From an uncultured Gammaproteobacteria bacterium (GTDB lineage: Bacteria; Pseudomonadota; Gammaproteobacteria; Pseudomonadales; Pseudohongiellaceae), in contig CAJXVC010000003.1 in assembly GCA_913060975.1 (NCBI GenBank), positions 186,001 through 250,000 on the forward strand: a stretch of 64,000 nt of DNA, in the 5' to 3' direction. Below, one piece after another: positions 1 to 9,578 of this stretch; the first letter of the stretch is position 1, and every line of letters begins with the position of its first letter. The position numbers were made by a program, and so were the translations under genes. The notes under the pieces were generated by a model. It did no database searches and was not told the DNA's origin. It saw nothing but the letters and a program-made list of their open reading frames with translations.

Positions 1-833
1 TCCAATACTTCGGGATTGCCAGTCATGGCAATTTCTTTACTGACGTTTATGGTCACGTGAGCTGGTGAGATTCCCCATTTGTTTGCCGCGCTTATCAAAT
101 GTCCCGGTAATGTATGATCCAGAGTGATTTCTTTTTCCAGGTTGATAACTATTCCGATATATAGTCCTTTATCGAGCCATGATTTACAGGTCTCCAAGGC
201 TTTATCGATAAGTTGGCGACTGAAAGTAGTAAGTAAATTAGCTTCCAGAAGTTTCGGTTTTATGGTCGCAAGTGGTTGTTCGAGATTTTTAGCAGAAATC
301 CAGTGAACTTTCACTTCAACTGCAGAAAGGGCTGCCGGAGAGGGAGCTTCGGTAGAGATGCGGGGCATGTATGTTAATTGGAATTCACCTTCACCCAGCA
401 CGGCTTGGAAATCAGGTGACGTAAACCTGGAGAGGTAAGTTTGTTCATTACCCAAGGCTTGTTCAATATCTTCAATTAATACCGGTTTGGATACGACACC
501 GGCGATATTGAGATTGTGTTGTTTGCCTACTTCACTAGCTGAGTTCAGGGTCATTCTGTCGATGCCGCTTATGAGAAATATTTTTGCCTGGCAGCCAATC
601 TCCGCCAATAAATGTAAAACCTCAATCCCATCATAACCAGAGAGGCGCAAATCCAAAAAAATAGTATCAGGGCTGAATGCTTTAAGTGTAGCGATGACAG
701 ACTCGTAATCGTTGACACAATCAACCAAGAAATTCATTTCTTTAGCAACGTCTTTAATAAAGTCGGTCACCATTTCGTCATCGTCGATTATTAATAGCTT
801 AGGAGGAGACTCGCTCTTCAGGGTATTCCTCAT
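1..833 (-). CDS. Response regulator, REC plus degenerate EAL domain (partial, C-terminus beyond window)
   Basis: The gene starts at ATG 833-831 and runs off the left edge, so about 277 residues are visible. Residues about 12-125 look like a receiver domain: an acidic DDD cluster after a hydrophobic strand, a phospho-acceptor region FLDLRLSG, and a switch lysine in SKPV. From about residue 140 the sequence follows the c-di-GMP phosphodiesterase (EAL) fold (EFQLTYMP, a VEVKVHW strand, then INLEKE). The signature residues are eroded: EAL reads EVK, the following Arg is His, and the metal-binding Glu of the later strand is Asn. I therefore infer a non-catalytic EAL output domain. Its ATG overlaps the stop of the upstream hybrid kinase by 4 bases (ATGA), so the two are probably translationally coupled and form one signalling pathway. 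Confidence 0.8.
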   Translation of the reverse strand, partial: MRNTLKSESPPKLLIIDDDEMVTDFIKDVAKEMNFLVDCVNDYESVIATLKAFSPDTIFLDLRLSGYDGIEVLHLLAEIGCQAKIFLISGIDRMTLNSASEVGKQHNLNIAGVVSKPVLIEDIEQALGNEQTYLSRFTSPDFQAVLGEGEFQLTYMPRISTEAPSPAALSAVEVKVHWISAKNLEQPLATIKPKLLEANLLTTFSRQLIDKALETCKSWLDKGLYIGIVINLEKEITLDHTLPGHLISAANKWGISPAHVTINVSKEIAMTGNPEVL

Positions 834-3106
834 GATGCGACCTTTTCGATAAGAGTGCTGACAACCTTGGGTAACTTGTTTGTGTCATAGGGTTTTGAAA
901 CACAGACAATATTTTTTTGTTTGGAGATACTTTCCTTCAGAGAATACTCAGTGTAGCCGGTCGCTAGCAAGATTGGCGCGTCTGGCCTTTTCCAGAGAAT
1001 GCGTTTCGCCATCTCTATACCGTTCATACCGCCAGGCATAATGATGTCGGAAAACACCAAGTCAATTTCAGGGTGATTAAAGAATAGTTGAAGTCCGATT
1101 TTGGCATTTCTGGCTGTTACTACTTCGAAACCTGCATCCAGCAACATGTGGGCAGCGGTACTTCTTACATTGTCGTCATCTTCTACTACTAAAATTGTGC
1201 CGTGGAATTTTTCATTGCTGACTAACTCGATTTTATTTGTGGTCTGGGTAGTTGTGCCGGAATCCGCTAGTGGTATGTACAAATTGAAGATAGAGCCTTT
1301 GTCTTGCAGGCTCTCTACAGTAACGTTTCCTCCAGATTGCTTTATGAACCCGTATACCATGCTCAGGCCAAGGCCTGAGCCCTTGTTTTTTTCCTTGGTG
1401 GTAAAAAATGGTTCAAAGATTTGTTTTTCAACATCGGCAGACATGCCGGTTCCGTTGTCTTTCACTTGCAGAAGAATAAATTCTTTTGATCTCGAATTGA
1501 GAGAATCTTCAACCCAGTCCGGAAAGGTGCGCCGCACAGAGATTTCAAGTTTGCCACCATTAGGCATTGCATCTCTGGCGTTTACGCACAGATTGATAAT
1601 TGCATTTTGTAGCTGAATGCGATCGGTCATGCCTATGCAAGGCTCATCACAAGCATTAATAATGAGCGACACATCTTCGCCAAGAAGTCGCGTTAAAAAG
1701 CTCTCTACATCGATAAGCAATTCATTGATATCGGTAGGACTAGGCTCCAGTGCCTGTTCCTTGGAAAAGGTAAGAAGCTGGTTCACCAATTCGGCACCAC
1801 TCTTCGCGGCCGACATAATTCTATTAATCAAATCATGTTGTTGACTTTCGTCTTTAATTTTTCTTTTAAGGAACTGTGAATTACCAATAATGACAGTTAG
1901 TAAATTATTAAAGTCGTGAGAAAGCCCGCCGGTGATCCGACCAATCGCTTCCATCTTCTGAGACTGGACGAGGAGCTGTTCCATCTCTTTCTGAGTGGAT
2001 ATGTCTGAAAAACTGATTACTGCGCCAATGGTTTTGGCGTCTTTGGTGATCGGCCAGCAGGAAAACCGGACTGGTAGATTTGCTCTGTTCTTGCTCGAAA
2101 ATTCACCTTGAATGCCAGTAGTTGCTTTCCCATTTTTGTAGCCGTCAGTAATGGCTTGCTGGCACTTGTTGAAAGTGTCGGTATCAGAATTTCTTCTTAT
2201 TAGCCGGGTAGCGTTTTCGCCAACCATTTCTTCCTCGTCAATCTTCAACAGATTAAGAGCAGAAGAATTGATAAAAGTAATTTTCCCTATACTGTTGATT
2301 CCGAAAATTCCTTCCTCAATGGATTCAAGCAGTAACAATCGCTCCTCAGCTGAAGCCTGCAACTTTCTATCAGAATATAACTTTTCCTCGGCAAGATTTT
2401 TGAGTTCCGTTTCTTTTTCTTGCAACCTGAGTTCGTCAATCTGTAAATCAGATTCCAATTTAAGGTTCCTGATCTTTAATGTCAGACCAAGGTTCAGATT
2501 TCTACCGATGTGTAGCCCTAATGGCAAGATAAACGCGACAAAAGACAAAAAGGTTCCACCCAATACCATTGTTGTCTGATCCGGAAAATAGAAAAGATGC
2601 GCTGTAGTAATGAAAATGGGCGGCAGGGAAAAAGCGAAGAAAATTTTGGGCAGTATTGTCAACGATGCTGCAGCACCAGCAAGCACTACACATTGCCATA
2701 AGGTAATTATACCCAATTGGATGAAGTGGGCATCCTCATCCAATATGAACCATGCGCAACCCCAGACGATTCCAGATGCCAGGCAGCCATAGAGCAGGAA
2801 ATGCCATTTTGATTCTCTGCTCTCAAGGAATTGAGGGTTGATGCTATGTATAGCAACAAATCCGGCACGAATCAGCGTTGTGCCTGCTAAAAATCCATAC
2901 CAGATAGCCTGCGACCAGCCTTCGGTGGAGAACCAAAGGATAAGGAACAGGTAGGTCCCAACCACCATGTCCGAAAATAAAATGAGTGGCATGTATCGCA
3001 GAACTGAGATCAGTTGCTCGTCCTGCATGATGGATTTATCTACTGGTATTGTTCTTTCTATATCATTGAGCGGGAAGAGAATATTGCGTAATACTTGTGT
3101 GCTCAT
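830..3106 (-). CDS. Membrane-bound hybrid histidine kinase (PAS, HisKA, HATPase, REC)
   Basis: A 758-residue sensor kinase. Residues about 38-205 are strongly hydrophobic, with roughly six membrane segments and no large periplasmic domain. A short coiled coil (about 205-255) leads to a PAS domain (about 256-372). The HisKA H-box is GLSHDFNNLL with the phospho-accepting His at about residue 397, of the HDFNN subtype common in hybrid kinases. The HATPase follows, with NLCVNARDAM (N box), DNGTGM and GSGLGLSM. A C-terminal receiver has its Asp at about residue 687 (FSDIIMPGG) and a SKPYD lysine. The likely role is phosphorelay to the overlapping REC-EAL regulator; the ligand is unknown. Upstream is an AT-rich 400-base gap. 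Nothing ties it directly to the flagellar genes except proximity. Confidence 0.9.
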   Translation of the reverse strand: MSTQVLRNILFPLNDIERTIPVDKSIMQDEQLISVLRYMPLILFSDMVVGTYLFLILWFSTEGWSQAIWYGFLAGTTLIRAGFVAIHSINPQFLESRESKWHFLLYGCLASGIVWGCAWFILDEDAHFIQLGIITLWQCVVLAGAAASLTILPKIFFAFSLPPIFITTAHLFYFPDQTTMVLGGTFLSFVAFILPLGLHIGRNLNLGLTLKIRNLKLESDLQIDELRLQEKETELKNLAEEKLYSDRKLQASAEERLLLLESIEEGIFGINSIGKITFINSSALNLLKIDEEEMVGENATRLIRRNSDTDTFNKCQQAITDGYKNGKATTGIQGEFSSKNRANLPVRFSCWPITKDAKTIGAVISFSDISTQKEMEQLLVQSQKMEAIGRITGGLSHDFNNLLTVIIGNSQFLKRKIKDESQQHDLINRIMSAAKSGAELVNQLLTFSKEQALEPSPTDINELLIDVESFLTRLLGEDVSLIINACDEPCIGMTDRIQLQNAIINLCVNARDAMPNGGKLEISVRRTFPDWVEDSLNSRSKEFILLQVKDNGTGMSADVEKQIFEPFFTTKEKNKGSGLGLSMVYGFIKQSGGNVTVESLQDKGSIFNLYIPLADSGTTTQTTNKIELVSNEKFHGTILVVEDDDNVRSTAAHMLLDAGFEVVTARNAKIGLQLFFNHPEIDLVFSDIIMPGGMNGIEMAKRILWKRPDAPILLATGYTEYSLKESISKQKNIVCVSKPYDTNKLPKVVSTLIEKVAS

Positions 3107-3504
3107 GGCGTTCTATCTCTCGGTTCTGCATTTCAACAATTGTATCTATTGTTAGTGCAAGAGATTAAAAGCTCCCAGTCTAGATAGCCATAGATATCTT
3201 GTGGAAATATGAGTGCACAGCTCCATGAATAAGTTATATTCGTTAACCGATGAATTGTTTAGCTGCGAATTAAATAAAGTAAAATCTGAGACGCATTAGC
3301 AGGATGCTATGGCCGTCCAGGCTTACGCAAGTTCCTACACAATACAGCAGTTATGCGCATCATTATCCCTCACTATTATCGTGCATATTCTAGCGGTGAA
3401 AGTGTCAAGCTGAAAGCTGACAAAGCGCAGTTTAAGATATTCCCATTATTGTCACGTATCCAGGTGACATGCATCTCGGTAATTTTCCAGAATTTCTAGG
3501 CGAC
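3107..3504. other. Intergenic region between divergent genes; no confident element
   Basis: This 400-base AT-rich gap separates the hybrid kinase (minus) from the HTH gene (plus). It must hold both promoters, but I found no sigma-54 pattern (GG-N10-GC) and no convincing -35/-10 pair. Two short similar blocks, GGTGACATGCA near 3463 and GGCGACATGCA near 3500, lie at the alternative starts of the HTH gene. They may simply reflect the repeated start context. Confidence 0.4.
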
Positions 3505-3813
3505 ATGCACATGAGCTACATAGGCACTTATCTTGATCAACTGATCCTGAAGAAAAGCATCAAGTCAGATAGTAGTCTGGCAGATTACCTTCAAATTTCG
3601 AGACAGCACCTGAGCCGTATACGAATCGAGGGGAATCTAAGCGAAGAGAAGTGCCTTCTGATAGCGCGGGAGCTGGATATCGACCCATTGGAACTGTTCT
3701 CGTACATGCGTGCGCGAAAGGCCGCCAACCCGGAAGTTAAAAAAGTCTGGATGGATTTGCACAGAAATATAAAGCGCGTAAAGGCATCAATACTGCTCAA
3801 TAGTAATAGCTAA
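3505..3813 (+). CDS. Small helix-turn-helix protein, DUF3693-like (phage-repressor type)
   Basis: A protein of about 102 residues with a Cro/CI-like HTH: YLDQLILKKSIKSD, then LADYLQISRQHLSRIR as the likely recognition unit, followed by a conserved helix ending in IDPLELFSYMRARKA. The pattern (IKSD, then LA, RQ-S-R, later AxELDxDPxEL and a VW motif near the end) matches my memory of the DUF3693 family, which includes filamentous-phage regulators. Starts at 3469, 3505 and 3511 are all in frame. I chose 3505 because an AGG sits 4 bases upstream and family members begin close to the first helix. The gene stands alone between the sensor kinase and the giant exported protein, and could regulate either. 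No integrase or other phage genes are nearby. Confidence 0.6.
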   Translation: MHMSYIGTYLDQLILKKSIKSDSSLADYLQISRQHLSRIRIEGNLSEEKCLLIARELDIDPLELFSYMRARKAANPEVKKVWMDLHRNIKRVKASILLNSNS

Positions 3814-3918
3814 TACGTGTCACGTAGTGATGGAACAAGTCGGCAGGATAATTTGGTTGGAGCTTGTTTTTCTTTGGAACTGCGTTGTCACTAAATTTTT
3901 CTCTTCAGGTTTCTCGAC

Positions 3919-6900
3919 ATGCATAATCTCCAGTACTTGCCGTCTAGTATAAGTGAGAAAATTATTACATTGCGAACCATTGTTCGTTCATTGTTTGTAT
4001 CGTCAATCATTTATTCCTTTCCGAGTAACGCGGTAGCAGACACGCTAACAGTTGGTCTGTCAGATGGCAGCGATTTTCAAACAATACAAGAAGCTGTGTC
4101 CGCTGCAGCCGAAGGCGATACTGTCTATGTCAATGCAGGAATTTATAATGAAGCGATAACCCTGACCCGAGCCATTACTCTCCAGGGCGCCAATGCCGGA
4201 ATTGACCCGAACACAGATTCGCGAGGGGAAGAGTCGGTTATCACGGGTTCAGGCTCTATCAGGATAATTGCAAGTGCGCAGAATATTGTGATTGATGGGT
4301 TTGAAATCACCAACACTGAAGGTGCGCTGTCCTATGAACACGGCGCGATCCTGATTCCACCTCGCAATGATGGTAGTACTGTAGGTGGAGCCGACTTTAA
4401 TCAGGTCGGAAATATTACCATTCGCAACAATTGGTTCCATGATTTGAACGCCAGGCCGGTGCTCAAAGATTGTTTTGCTGCTTTTACCAATCTCACGATT
4501 GCCAATAACCGAATTGAAGCAGTGGGAAATGACGAGAATACGCGCTCAGGTATAAAGCTTCAGTCGCGATGCCAGGCAGGTACCCAGAGCAGTGGATTGG
4601 TGATTCGCGCAAATGTCATCAGAAATACGACGTATGCTGGCATCATAGTGGATAGTATCGATGGCATTACTATCAGTGATAACACTATAAGTAATACACC
4701 CGAGCATGGAATTAACCTCGGTGCATCCTATGGGAATAACAATGTGCTTATATCCGACAATCATGTCAGTGAGGCAGCACTGCCCAATGGCAGTGCGGCG
4801 CTACGGATTAAAGGAGGAACTTACTCTGGCACCATTGCAGTGGAAAGGAATAGTTTTACGGATTCGCGAATTGGACTAAAAATTGAAAGCGGAGTCACTG
4901 CGTCCAGTAATTTTGTAGTCCAAAAGAATATATTTACTGGTAACACAACCGTTGCCTCGCTGGTGAATGAATCAAGTTTTACTCTTGAGGCGAGTCGGAA
5001 CTGGTGGGGGGACGCTACCGGACCCTCTGGGGAAGGGGAGGGAAGTGGTGATGCAATTGGTAGCAAAATTGATTTTTCCGAATGGTGTCTTGCTGAAGAT
5101 TGTCTGACATACAAGCCTGTTCCCCCTGTCACAGTGTGCAGTGAGGACTGTGACTTCACTATTATTCAGGATGCAATTGACTCCGCCGATGCAGGAAGCA
5201 CGATACGAGTAGGTGACGGAATCTACAACCGAGTTGTGATTGACAAGCCGCTTACCCTGTTGTCCGAAAATGGCGCCGATAGCACAGTTATCAATGGGGC
5301 TGGTGTTGGTCAAGGTTGGGGTATCAGGATTTCCAGTGATGTAGACAACGTGACTATCGGTGCGGTTGGGCATGGATTTACTGTCAATGGGGTCAGCAAT
5401 GATCTGGCCGCGCTGTATTTGGTTCAGGACAATGACACGATCAATATTATCGGTAACACACTTAACGGCGGTACTGGCAGTGCACTTATTACCGGAGGCC
5501 TGATCACATCAACAACTTTTGAAGCCAATACTTTCAATGGGAATGGGCCGCGGGCCATCGCCTACGTCAACGGTGCGACAAGTCTTGGTGCGGCCAGAGC
5601 TTCTGATGATGTCAGTTTTGTCGATAATCAGTTTAATGGATCAGTCAATGCAGGCTTGATACTTGGCATTGAGGCAAGCAACTCTACCGTTTCCGATAAT
5701 ACTTTTTCTGGTCTCTATTCCTATGCTTCGCTTGAATTATGGGCAGCCGGCACTAGCGTAAGTGACAACAGTTTTTTAGCAGTCGGAGATATAGTAATTA
5801 TTGATGCCGCATCGAACTATTCGATTGCCACGCTACTCGGTGGCAATGGGTTTTCCAAAGCTGTATCAATTAGCGGTGTAAGCAAGTTGTTTACTTCGAT
5901 ACAGTCAGCCATCAATGCGGCTGCTGCAGGTGATATTGTCACTGTTTCCAAAGGCACCTATGCAGAGGCACTACAGATTGACAAATCATTGACGCTGGTT
6001 GGTGCTGGTGATTCGGATGTAGAGGGTACGGTGATCAGTATCCCGGGTGCCGATACAGGAATCACTGTGACTTCCAGCGCAGTTACCTTGAAGGATTTGC
6101 GTATTGTCAAAGGCGATGCCACCGACATGGATGATGGAAAGGGTTTGGAGATCATTGGTAGCGAAATTAGTGATCTGGAATTGAATGGTGTGACAATCAC
6201 GGGTGCTACGAATGGGCTGCGTATTGGCAGCGGAACTTCAGTGGATGGTTTTATCGTTATCGACAGTCATTTCGATAACAATGATATAGGTTGGTATATC
6301 GCCAAAGAATCTTCCAGTTCGAGTTCGGCTGTTGTTGTCAATGTCGAGGTGTCAGATTCAAGCTTCAACAATAACCTGAGAAAAGGGCTTTATACGGAAA
6401 AACTTGGGCAGGCTATGTTCGACAATATCGAAGTCCACAATAGCGGCATTGCGGCGGGCTATTTATTTAATAACGGGATAGATATTAATCTTAAATGGTC
6501 AGACTACAGCGACATCAGTATTACCAACTCTTCCTTTTTGAACGCCGGCCGTTTTGTGCAACTGCACAATGATGAGGATTTCTCTGGTGCCTTGGTCATC
6601 AAGGCGAGAGATGATGGAGCCTATGCCAGCCCAGCGGCAAGTTTGAGTGGTGTCACTCTCAGCGGAAATAAATTCACCTCCAACAGTGATAACTATCGAA
6701 ACGCGCTTCGGCTCGGAGAGCCGGCAGCAGACAACAGCAGTCCGATTAATGTCACTCTGACATCGAATACCTTTAGTGGTTTCAGTAAGGCATTCACCAA
6801 TGCATCACTGAACGAGTTAGAAAATTCCCTGGCAATCTATTCTCAGCCCGAGGATGCAGTAAATGGGCTGGCAATTCCAGGCTCGCCCGGGATACGAGTA

Positions 6901-8742
6901 GTCAACATTGTTGGTGAGCCGGTGAGTGGCGCGGCGGTAACTGTGTCAGTTGTCGAAGGAGCTTCGTTGAGTAGTGGTGCTGTGACTGTGATTTCAGACA
7001 ATAGTGGCCTGGCCCTGTTTGATGACCTTGTAATCAATGCGGTCGGTAGTTTTCGTTTGCATTTCAGTGTTTCTGGGACTTCTCTTGAAATAACTTCAGC
7101 TTCGTTCGAAGTGATCGTCGATAGTACCGAAGACCCGATCATAGCGCCTTCGCCAACCGAGGAAACTGACGATCTGGTTGAAAATATTGTTATTTCTGAT
7201 GATGACGAGGAGGTTTCAGAAGAAGTCATCGAAGCGATCAATACTGCGGCGGAGTCTGCCGCAAACCTCGCAGAAGAAGTGATCAATACGATTGATGAAG
7301 TCAATGAAGACACTGCTATCGACGCTCTTGAAACATTGAGTAACGTTGCCGAGGTTAGTGGCAAGGCAGCAGCCAAATCGAACACCAGTGGCAATAGTGG
7401 CGGCGCGGATTCTGCTGGGGCGAGTGGGTTGTCTACCATAGATGGTTTTTCCAGAATTCTTTCCGCGCTTGACAATAAAGTGTCGGCATCAGCAGTTGCT
7501 CCCGAATTGTCTGTGACGCAAAAAGCTGCTGTACAGGCCGCGACGGTTAAAGCAGTTGCTTCAGCCACGCAAGTTCTGGCCGCGCCAGGGCTTGGTAGTG
7601 CAAAAAATACAATGCTAAAAAACCTGGGGGCCATCATTTCCAGCAGCGCCAATCTCGGGGTCACAATTACTGACAGTGAGTCTGAGGCTTTATTTGCAGC
7701 TGCTGAGCAGCAAGACGAGAGTGCTGACCTGGAGAGTCAGTTGGACGCCTCGATTCCTATACGGCCAAAGAATAAAGCATTGGTCTCGAAGACAACCCTG
7801 GCAAGCGCTTTCGAAGGAGCTGGAGTGTCGGATGAGGAACTCGACGAATTTCTTATTGAACTCGCGAACTCGATTAATCCTGCTGATGTGAATATAGGTT
7901 CTATCAACGGTCAGCAATCCCTTGGTACTGGTTTTTCAGAGGCACTGGATAATAGCGAAGGTACAGTGGAATTTGATCCAGATACGGGCATCATATTCTT
8001 TTCTTTTGCGGCTGCAACACAACCTGCTCTGCAGCGACAAGGGAATATTGACTTTGTCGCTCTGAGTGAAGTACCGAAACGAATTCCAGCTCGGGTTGTC
8101 TCTGCCAATATCGTTTCATCAAACTTTCCAGATGGTATTAGCGTCAAGGCTGATGGAGCTGTGGTTATAACGAATTCCCGAATCGCTTCCATTACCGTGC
8201 CCGCTTCTTATGACCCAATTAACCTATATGCAGACACAAGAAAACTGGGGTTTGATGTAAATGTCAGTACTGATGGCAATCTTGTCATTCGCGGCGGCGG
8301 CGCGACGTTTTCCGCCACGTTTGACTTTGTGGGCGCGACAGCGACGGGAGAAAGCCAACCCTCTACTTCCTTCACGGTGCCGACAGCAAAAGACGAGTCA
8401 GACCCTGCCTTTATCTATGGCGTAAGCTATCGTGATGGGACTCGGCAGGCGTTGCAACCGTTCGTGCTGGAAGACAATTTCATTGCTTCGATAAAAGCGG
8501 CAGGAATCACTGTCAGCACGGACCGGAATAGCGGAATTATTACAGGCGATGGCTTCCAGTTCAGGCCTTCCTACTTTGTTGAGGAGCCGGATGAGGCCGC
8601 AACTGATTATTGGGTGGAGAACCAGGATGATTTGGGTATCGCGTATCGTCCGATCGATGGCAATGGCGATGGTTTACTGGATTTTCAAGTGATAACGGCG
8701 ACTACTGTGCAACTTGTGTACGGTGTGATAGGTCAGCAGTGA
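3919..8742 (+). CDS. Giant exported right-handed parallel beta-helix protein, function unknown
   Basis: A 1607-residue secreted protein. The N-terminus has a basic stretch, a hydrophobic core (about 25-38) and an AVA-D cleavage site near residue 41. Three successive beta-helix modules each open with the same signature (F-TIQ-A, then A-GD-V-V-G-Y-E, then I-K-LTL-G): near residues 52, 410 and 656. Each runs on as pectate-lyase/NosD-style rungs rich in N, S, I and D. A SRNWWGDATGPSG motif near residue 360 is typical of such helices. Residues about 990-1065 resemble a bacterial Ig-like domain (SGAAVTVSVVEG). An acidic helical stretch (about 1080-1150) and a beta-rich tail follow, with a DGNGDGLLD loop near 1580 that fits a calcium-binding site. 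No sortase, PEP-CTERM or autotransporter signal is visible at the C-terminus. A role in surface adhesion or polysaccharide binding is inference only. Confidence 0.8.
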   Translation: MHNLQYLPSSISEKIITLRTIVRSLFVSSIIYSFPSNAVADTLTVGLSDGSDFQTIQEAVSAAAEGDTVYVNAGIYNEAITLTRAITLQGANAGIDPNTDSRGEESVITGSGSIRIIASAQNIVIDGFEITNTEGALSYEHGAILIPPRNDGSTVGGADFNQVGNITIRNNWFHDLNARPVLKDCFAAFTNLTIANNRIEAVGNDENTRSGIKLQSRCQAGTQSSGLVIRANVIRNTTYAGIIVDSIDGITISDNTISNTPEHGINLGASYGNNNVLISDNHVSEAALPNGSAALRIKGGTYSGTIAVERNSFTDSRIGLKIESGVTASSNFVVQKNIFTGNTTVASLVNESSFTLEASRNWWGDATGPSGEGEGSGDAIGSKIDFSEWCLAEDCLTYKPVPPVTVCSEDCDFTIIQDAIDSADAGSTIRVGDGIYNRVVIDKPLTLLSENGADSTVINGAGVGQGWGIRISSDVDNVTIGAVGHGFTVNGVSNDLAALYLVQDNDTINIIGNTLNGGTGSALITGGLITSTTFEANTFNGNGPRAIAYVNGATSLGAARASDDVSFVDNQFNGSVNAGLILGIEASNSTVSDNTFSGLYSYASLELWAAGTSVSDNSFLAVGDIVIIDAASNYSIATLLGGNGFSKAVSISGVSKLFTSIQSAINAAAAGDIVTVSKGTYAEALQIDKSLTLVGAGDSDVEGTVISIPGADTGITVTSSAVTLKDLRIVKGDATDMDDGKGLEIIGSEISDLELNGVTITGATNGLRIGSGTSVDGFIVIDSHFDNNDIGWYIAKESSSSSSAVVVNVEVSDSSFNNNLRKGLYTEKLGQAMFDNIEVHNSGIAAGYLFNNGIDINLKWSDYSDISITNSSFLNAGRFVQLHNDEDFSGALVIKARDDGAYASPAASLSGVTLSGNKFTSNSDNYRNALRLGEPAADNSSPINVTLTSNTFSGFSKAFTNASLNELENSLAIYSQPEDAVNGLAIPGSPGIRVVNIVGEPVSGAAVTVSVVEGASLSSGAVTVISDNSGLALFDDLVINAVGSFRLHFSVSGTSLEITSASFEVIVDSTEDPIIAPSPTEETDDLVENIVISDDDEEVSEEVIEAINTAAESAANLAEEVINTIDEVNEDTAIDALETLSNVAEVSGKAAAKSNTSGNSGGADSAGASGLSTIDGFSRILSALDNKVSASAVAPELSVTQKAAVQAATVKAVASATQVLAAPGLGSAKNTMLKNLGAIISSSANLGVTITDSESEALFAAAEQQDESADLESQLDASIPIRPKNKALVSKTTLASAFEGAGVSDEELDEFLIELANSINPADVNIGSINGQQSLGTGFSEALDNSEGTVEFDPDTGIIFFSFAAATQPALQRQGNIDFVALSEVPKRIPARVVSANIVSSNFPDGISVKADGAVVITNSRIASITVPASYDPINLYADTRKLGFDVNVSTDGNLVIRGGGATFSATFDFVGATATGESQPSTSFTVPTAKDESDPAFIYGVSYRDGTRQALQPFVLEDNFIASIKAAGITVSTDRNSGIITGDGFQFRPSYFVEEPDEAATDYWVENQDDLGIAYRPIDGNGDGLLDFQVITATTVQLVYGVIGQQ

Positions 8743-8844
8743 ATTAATTGCGCCGTGCTTACGACTGATCAGACTTCTCTGAGACGTGGCTTGATGTAAT
8801 TAACACACATGGCGTTTTATGAATTTTTCTGAAACGTCGATTTG

Positions 8845-9522
8845 TCAGTCTGTTGCTTCCTGGACAAAACTTACTTCGGCATCGCTGTAGTCTTTATTGC
8901 GAATTTCGGCGCGCAGCGAACGTACCGTTTCAAAGGGGGTGTCGACTAGCAGCATATTACTGATCCAGGCTGGCAGGGAGGAGCCCGGGTCGATATGGGC
9001 TTCATTGATGACCTGAACCTGATGATTGCCCTGCGGTGTGAAGACCCAGTTCACATCGGCATGGGTCAAGCGCAGTCGACCGCGTTGTTCGGCAACTACG
9101 CCGCTTACTGCATGAGACTCCATGGTGACCGCCAGAGTCTCAGGATTTTGTTGCCAGTGGATCTGTGAAACCACATCTCTGTCTTTTACCGGAAAGGGCA
9201 AGTCGTTGTGGGTGTAGACCAGTGCTCTAGTAGGGCTCTGATCTTCCACCACATAAGATTCGGCGCAGCGGTCGGCCCAGTCGGGGCAGGATTCAGCGTC
9301 GGAGATCAGTGCGACGAGCGCGGAGAGGCTGGTGTCCTCGATGACGGTCACGGTCCGCACTGCCTTGTAAGGCGAGCCCTCAATATTGCCGCTGTACACC
9401 TGAATGCCATCACGGTCACGACGTAATTGCCAATCGTCTACCGGGATGGTTGTTTGAGCGTTTGCGATTGTGCCCAGCAACAGGCTGGTGGACAACAGCG
9501 TGGCAATAAAGGCGCGTTCCAT
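8845..9522 (-). CDS. Exported START-domain (SRPBCC fold) lipid-binding-like protein
   Basis: About 225 residues. I chose the ATG at 9522 rather than the in-frame GTG at 9549 because it gives a compact signal peptide (MERAFIATLLSTSLLLG, cleavage after ANA near residue 23). The mature part has START features: WQLRRDRDGIQVYSG, KAVRTVTV, CPDWADRCAESYVVE, LPFPVKDRDVV, and a final amphipathic helix after PFETVRSLRAEI. This layout fits periplasmic START proteins of gammaproteobacteria, which are thought to bind a hydrophobic ligand in a cavity. It is convergent with the giant beta-helix gene, with about 100 bases between the stops and no clear terminator. No flagellar role is evident. Confidence 0.85.
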   Translation of the reverse strand: MERAFIATLLSTSLLLGTIANAQTTIPVDDWQLRRDRDGIQVYSGNIEGSPYKAVRTVTVIEDTSLSALVALISDAESCPDWADRCAESYVVEDQSPTRALVYTHNDLPFPVKDRDVVSQIHWQQNPETLAVTMESHAVSGVVAEQRGRLRLTHADVNWVFTPQGNHQVQVINEAHIDPGSSLPAWISNMLLVDTPFETVRSLRAEIRNKDYSDAEVSFVQEATD

Positions 9523-9578
9523 AGGTTGGATAGTGGACCGTTCGGCCACAAGATTTATTGCAGGGGCTTCACTCTATC

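Noticed and set aside
1101-1616. A 171-codon open frame on the plus strand inside the hybrid kinase gene
   Set aside because: It overlaps the HATPase and receiver code on the other strand and shows no family features.
6843-7664. A 273-codon open frame on the minus strand inside the giant beta-helix gene
   Set aside because: It is antisense to a well-supported coding region, S/A/T-rich as expected from the complement of that sequence, and has no domain or ribosome site.
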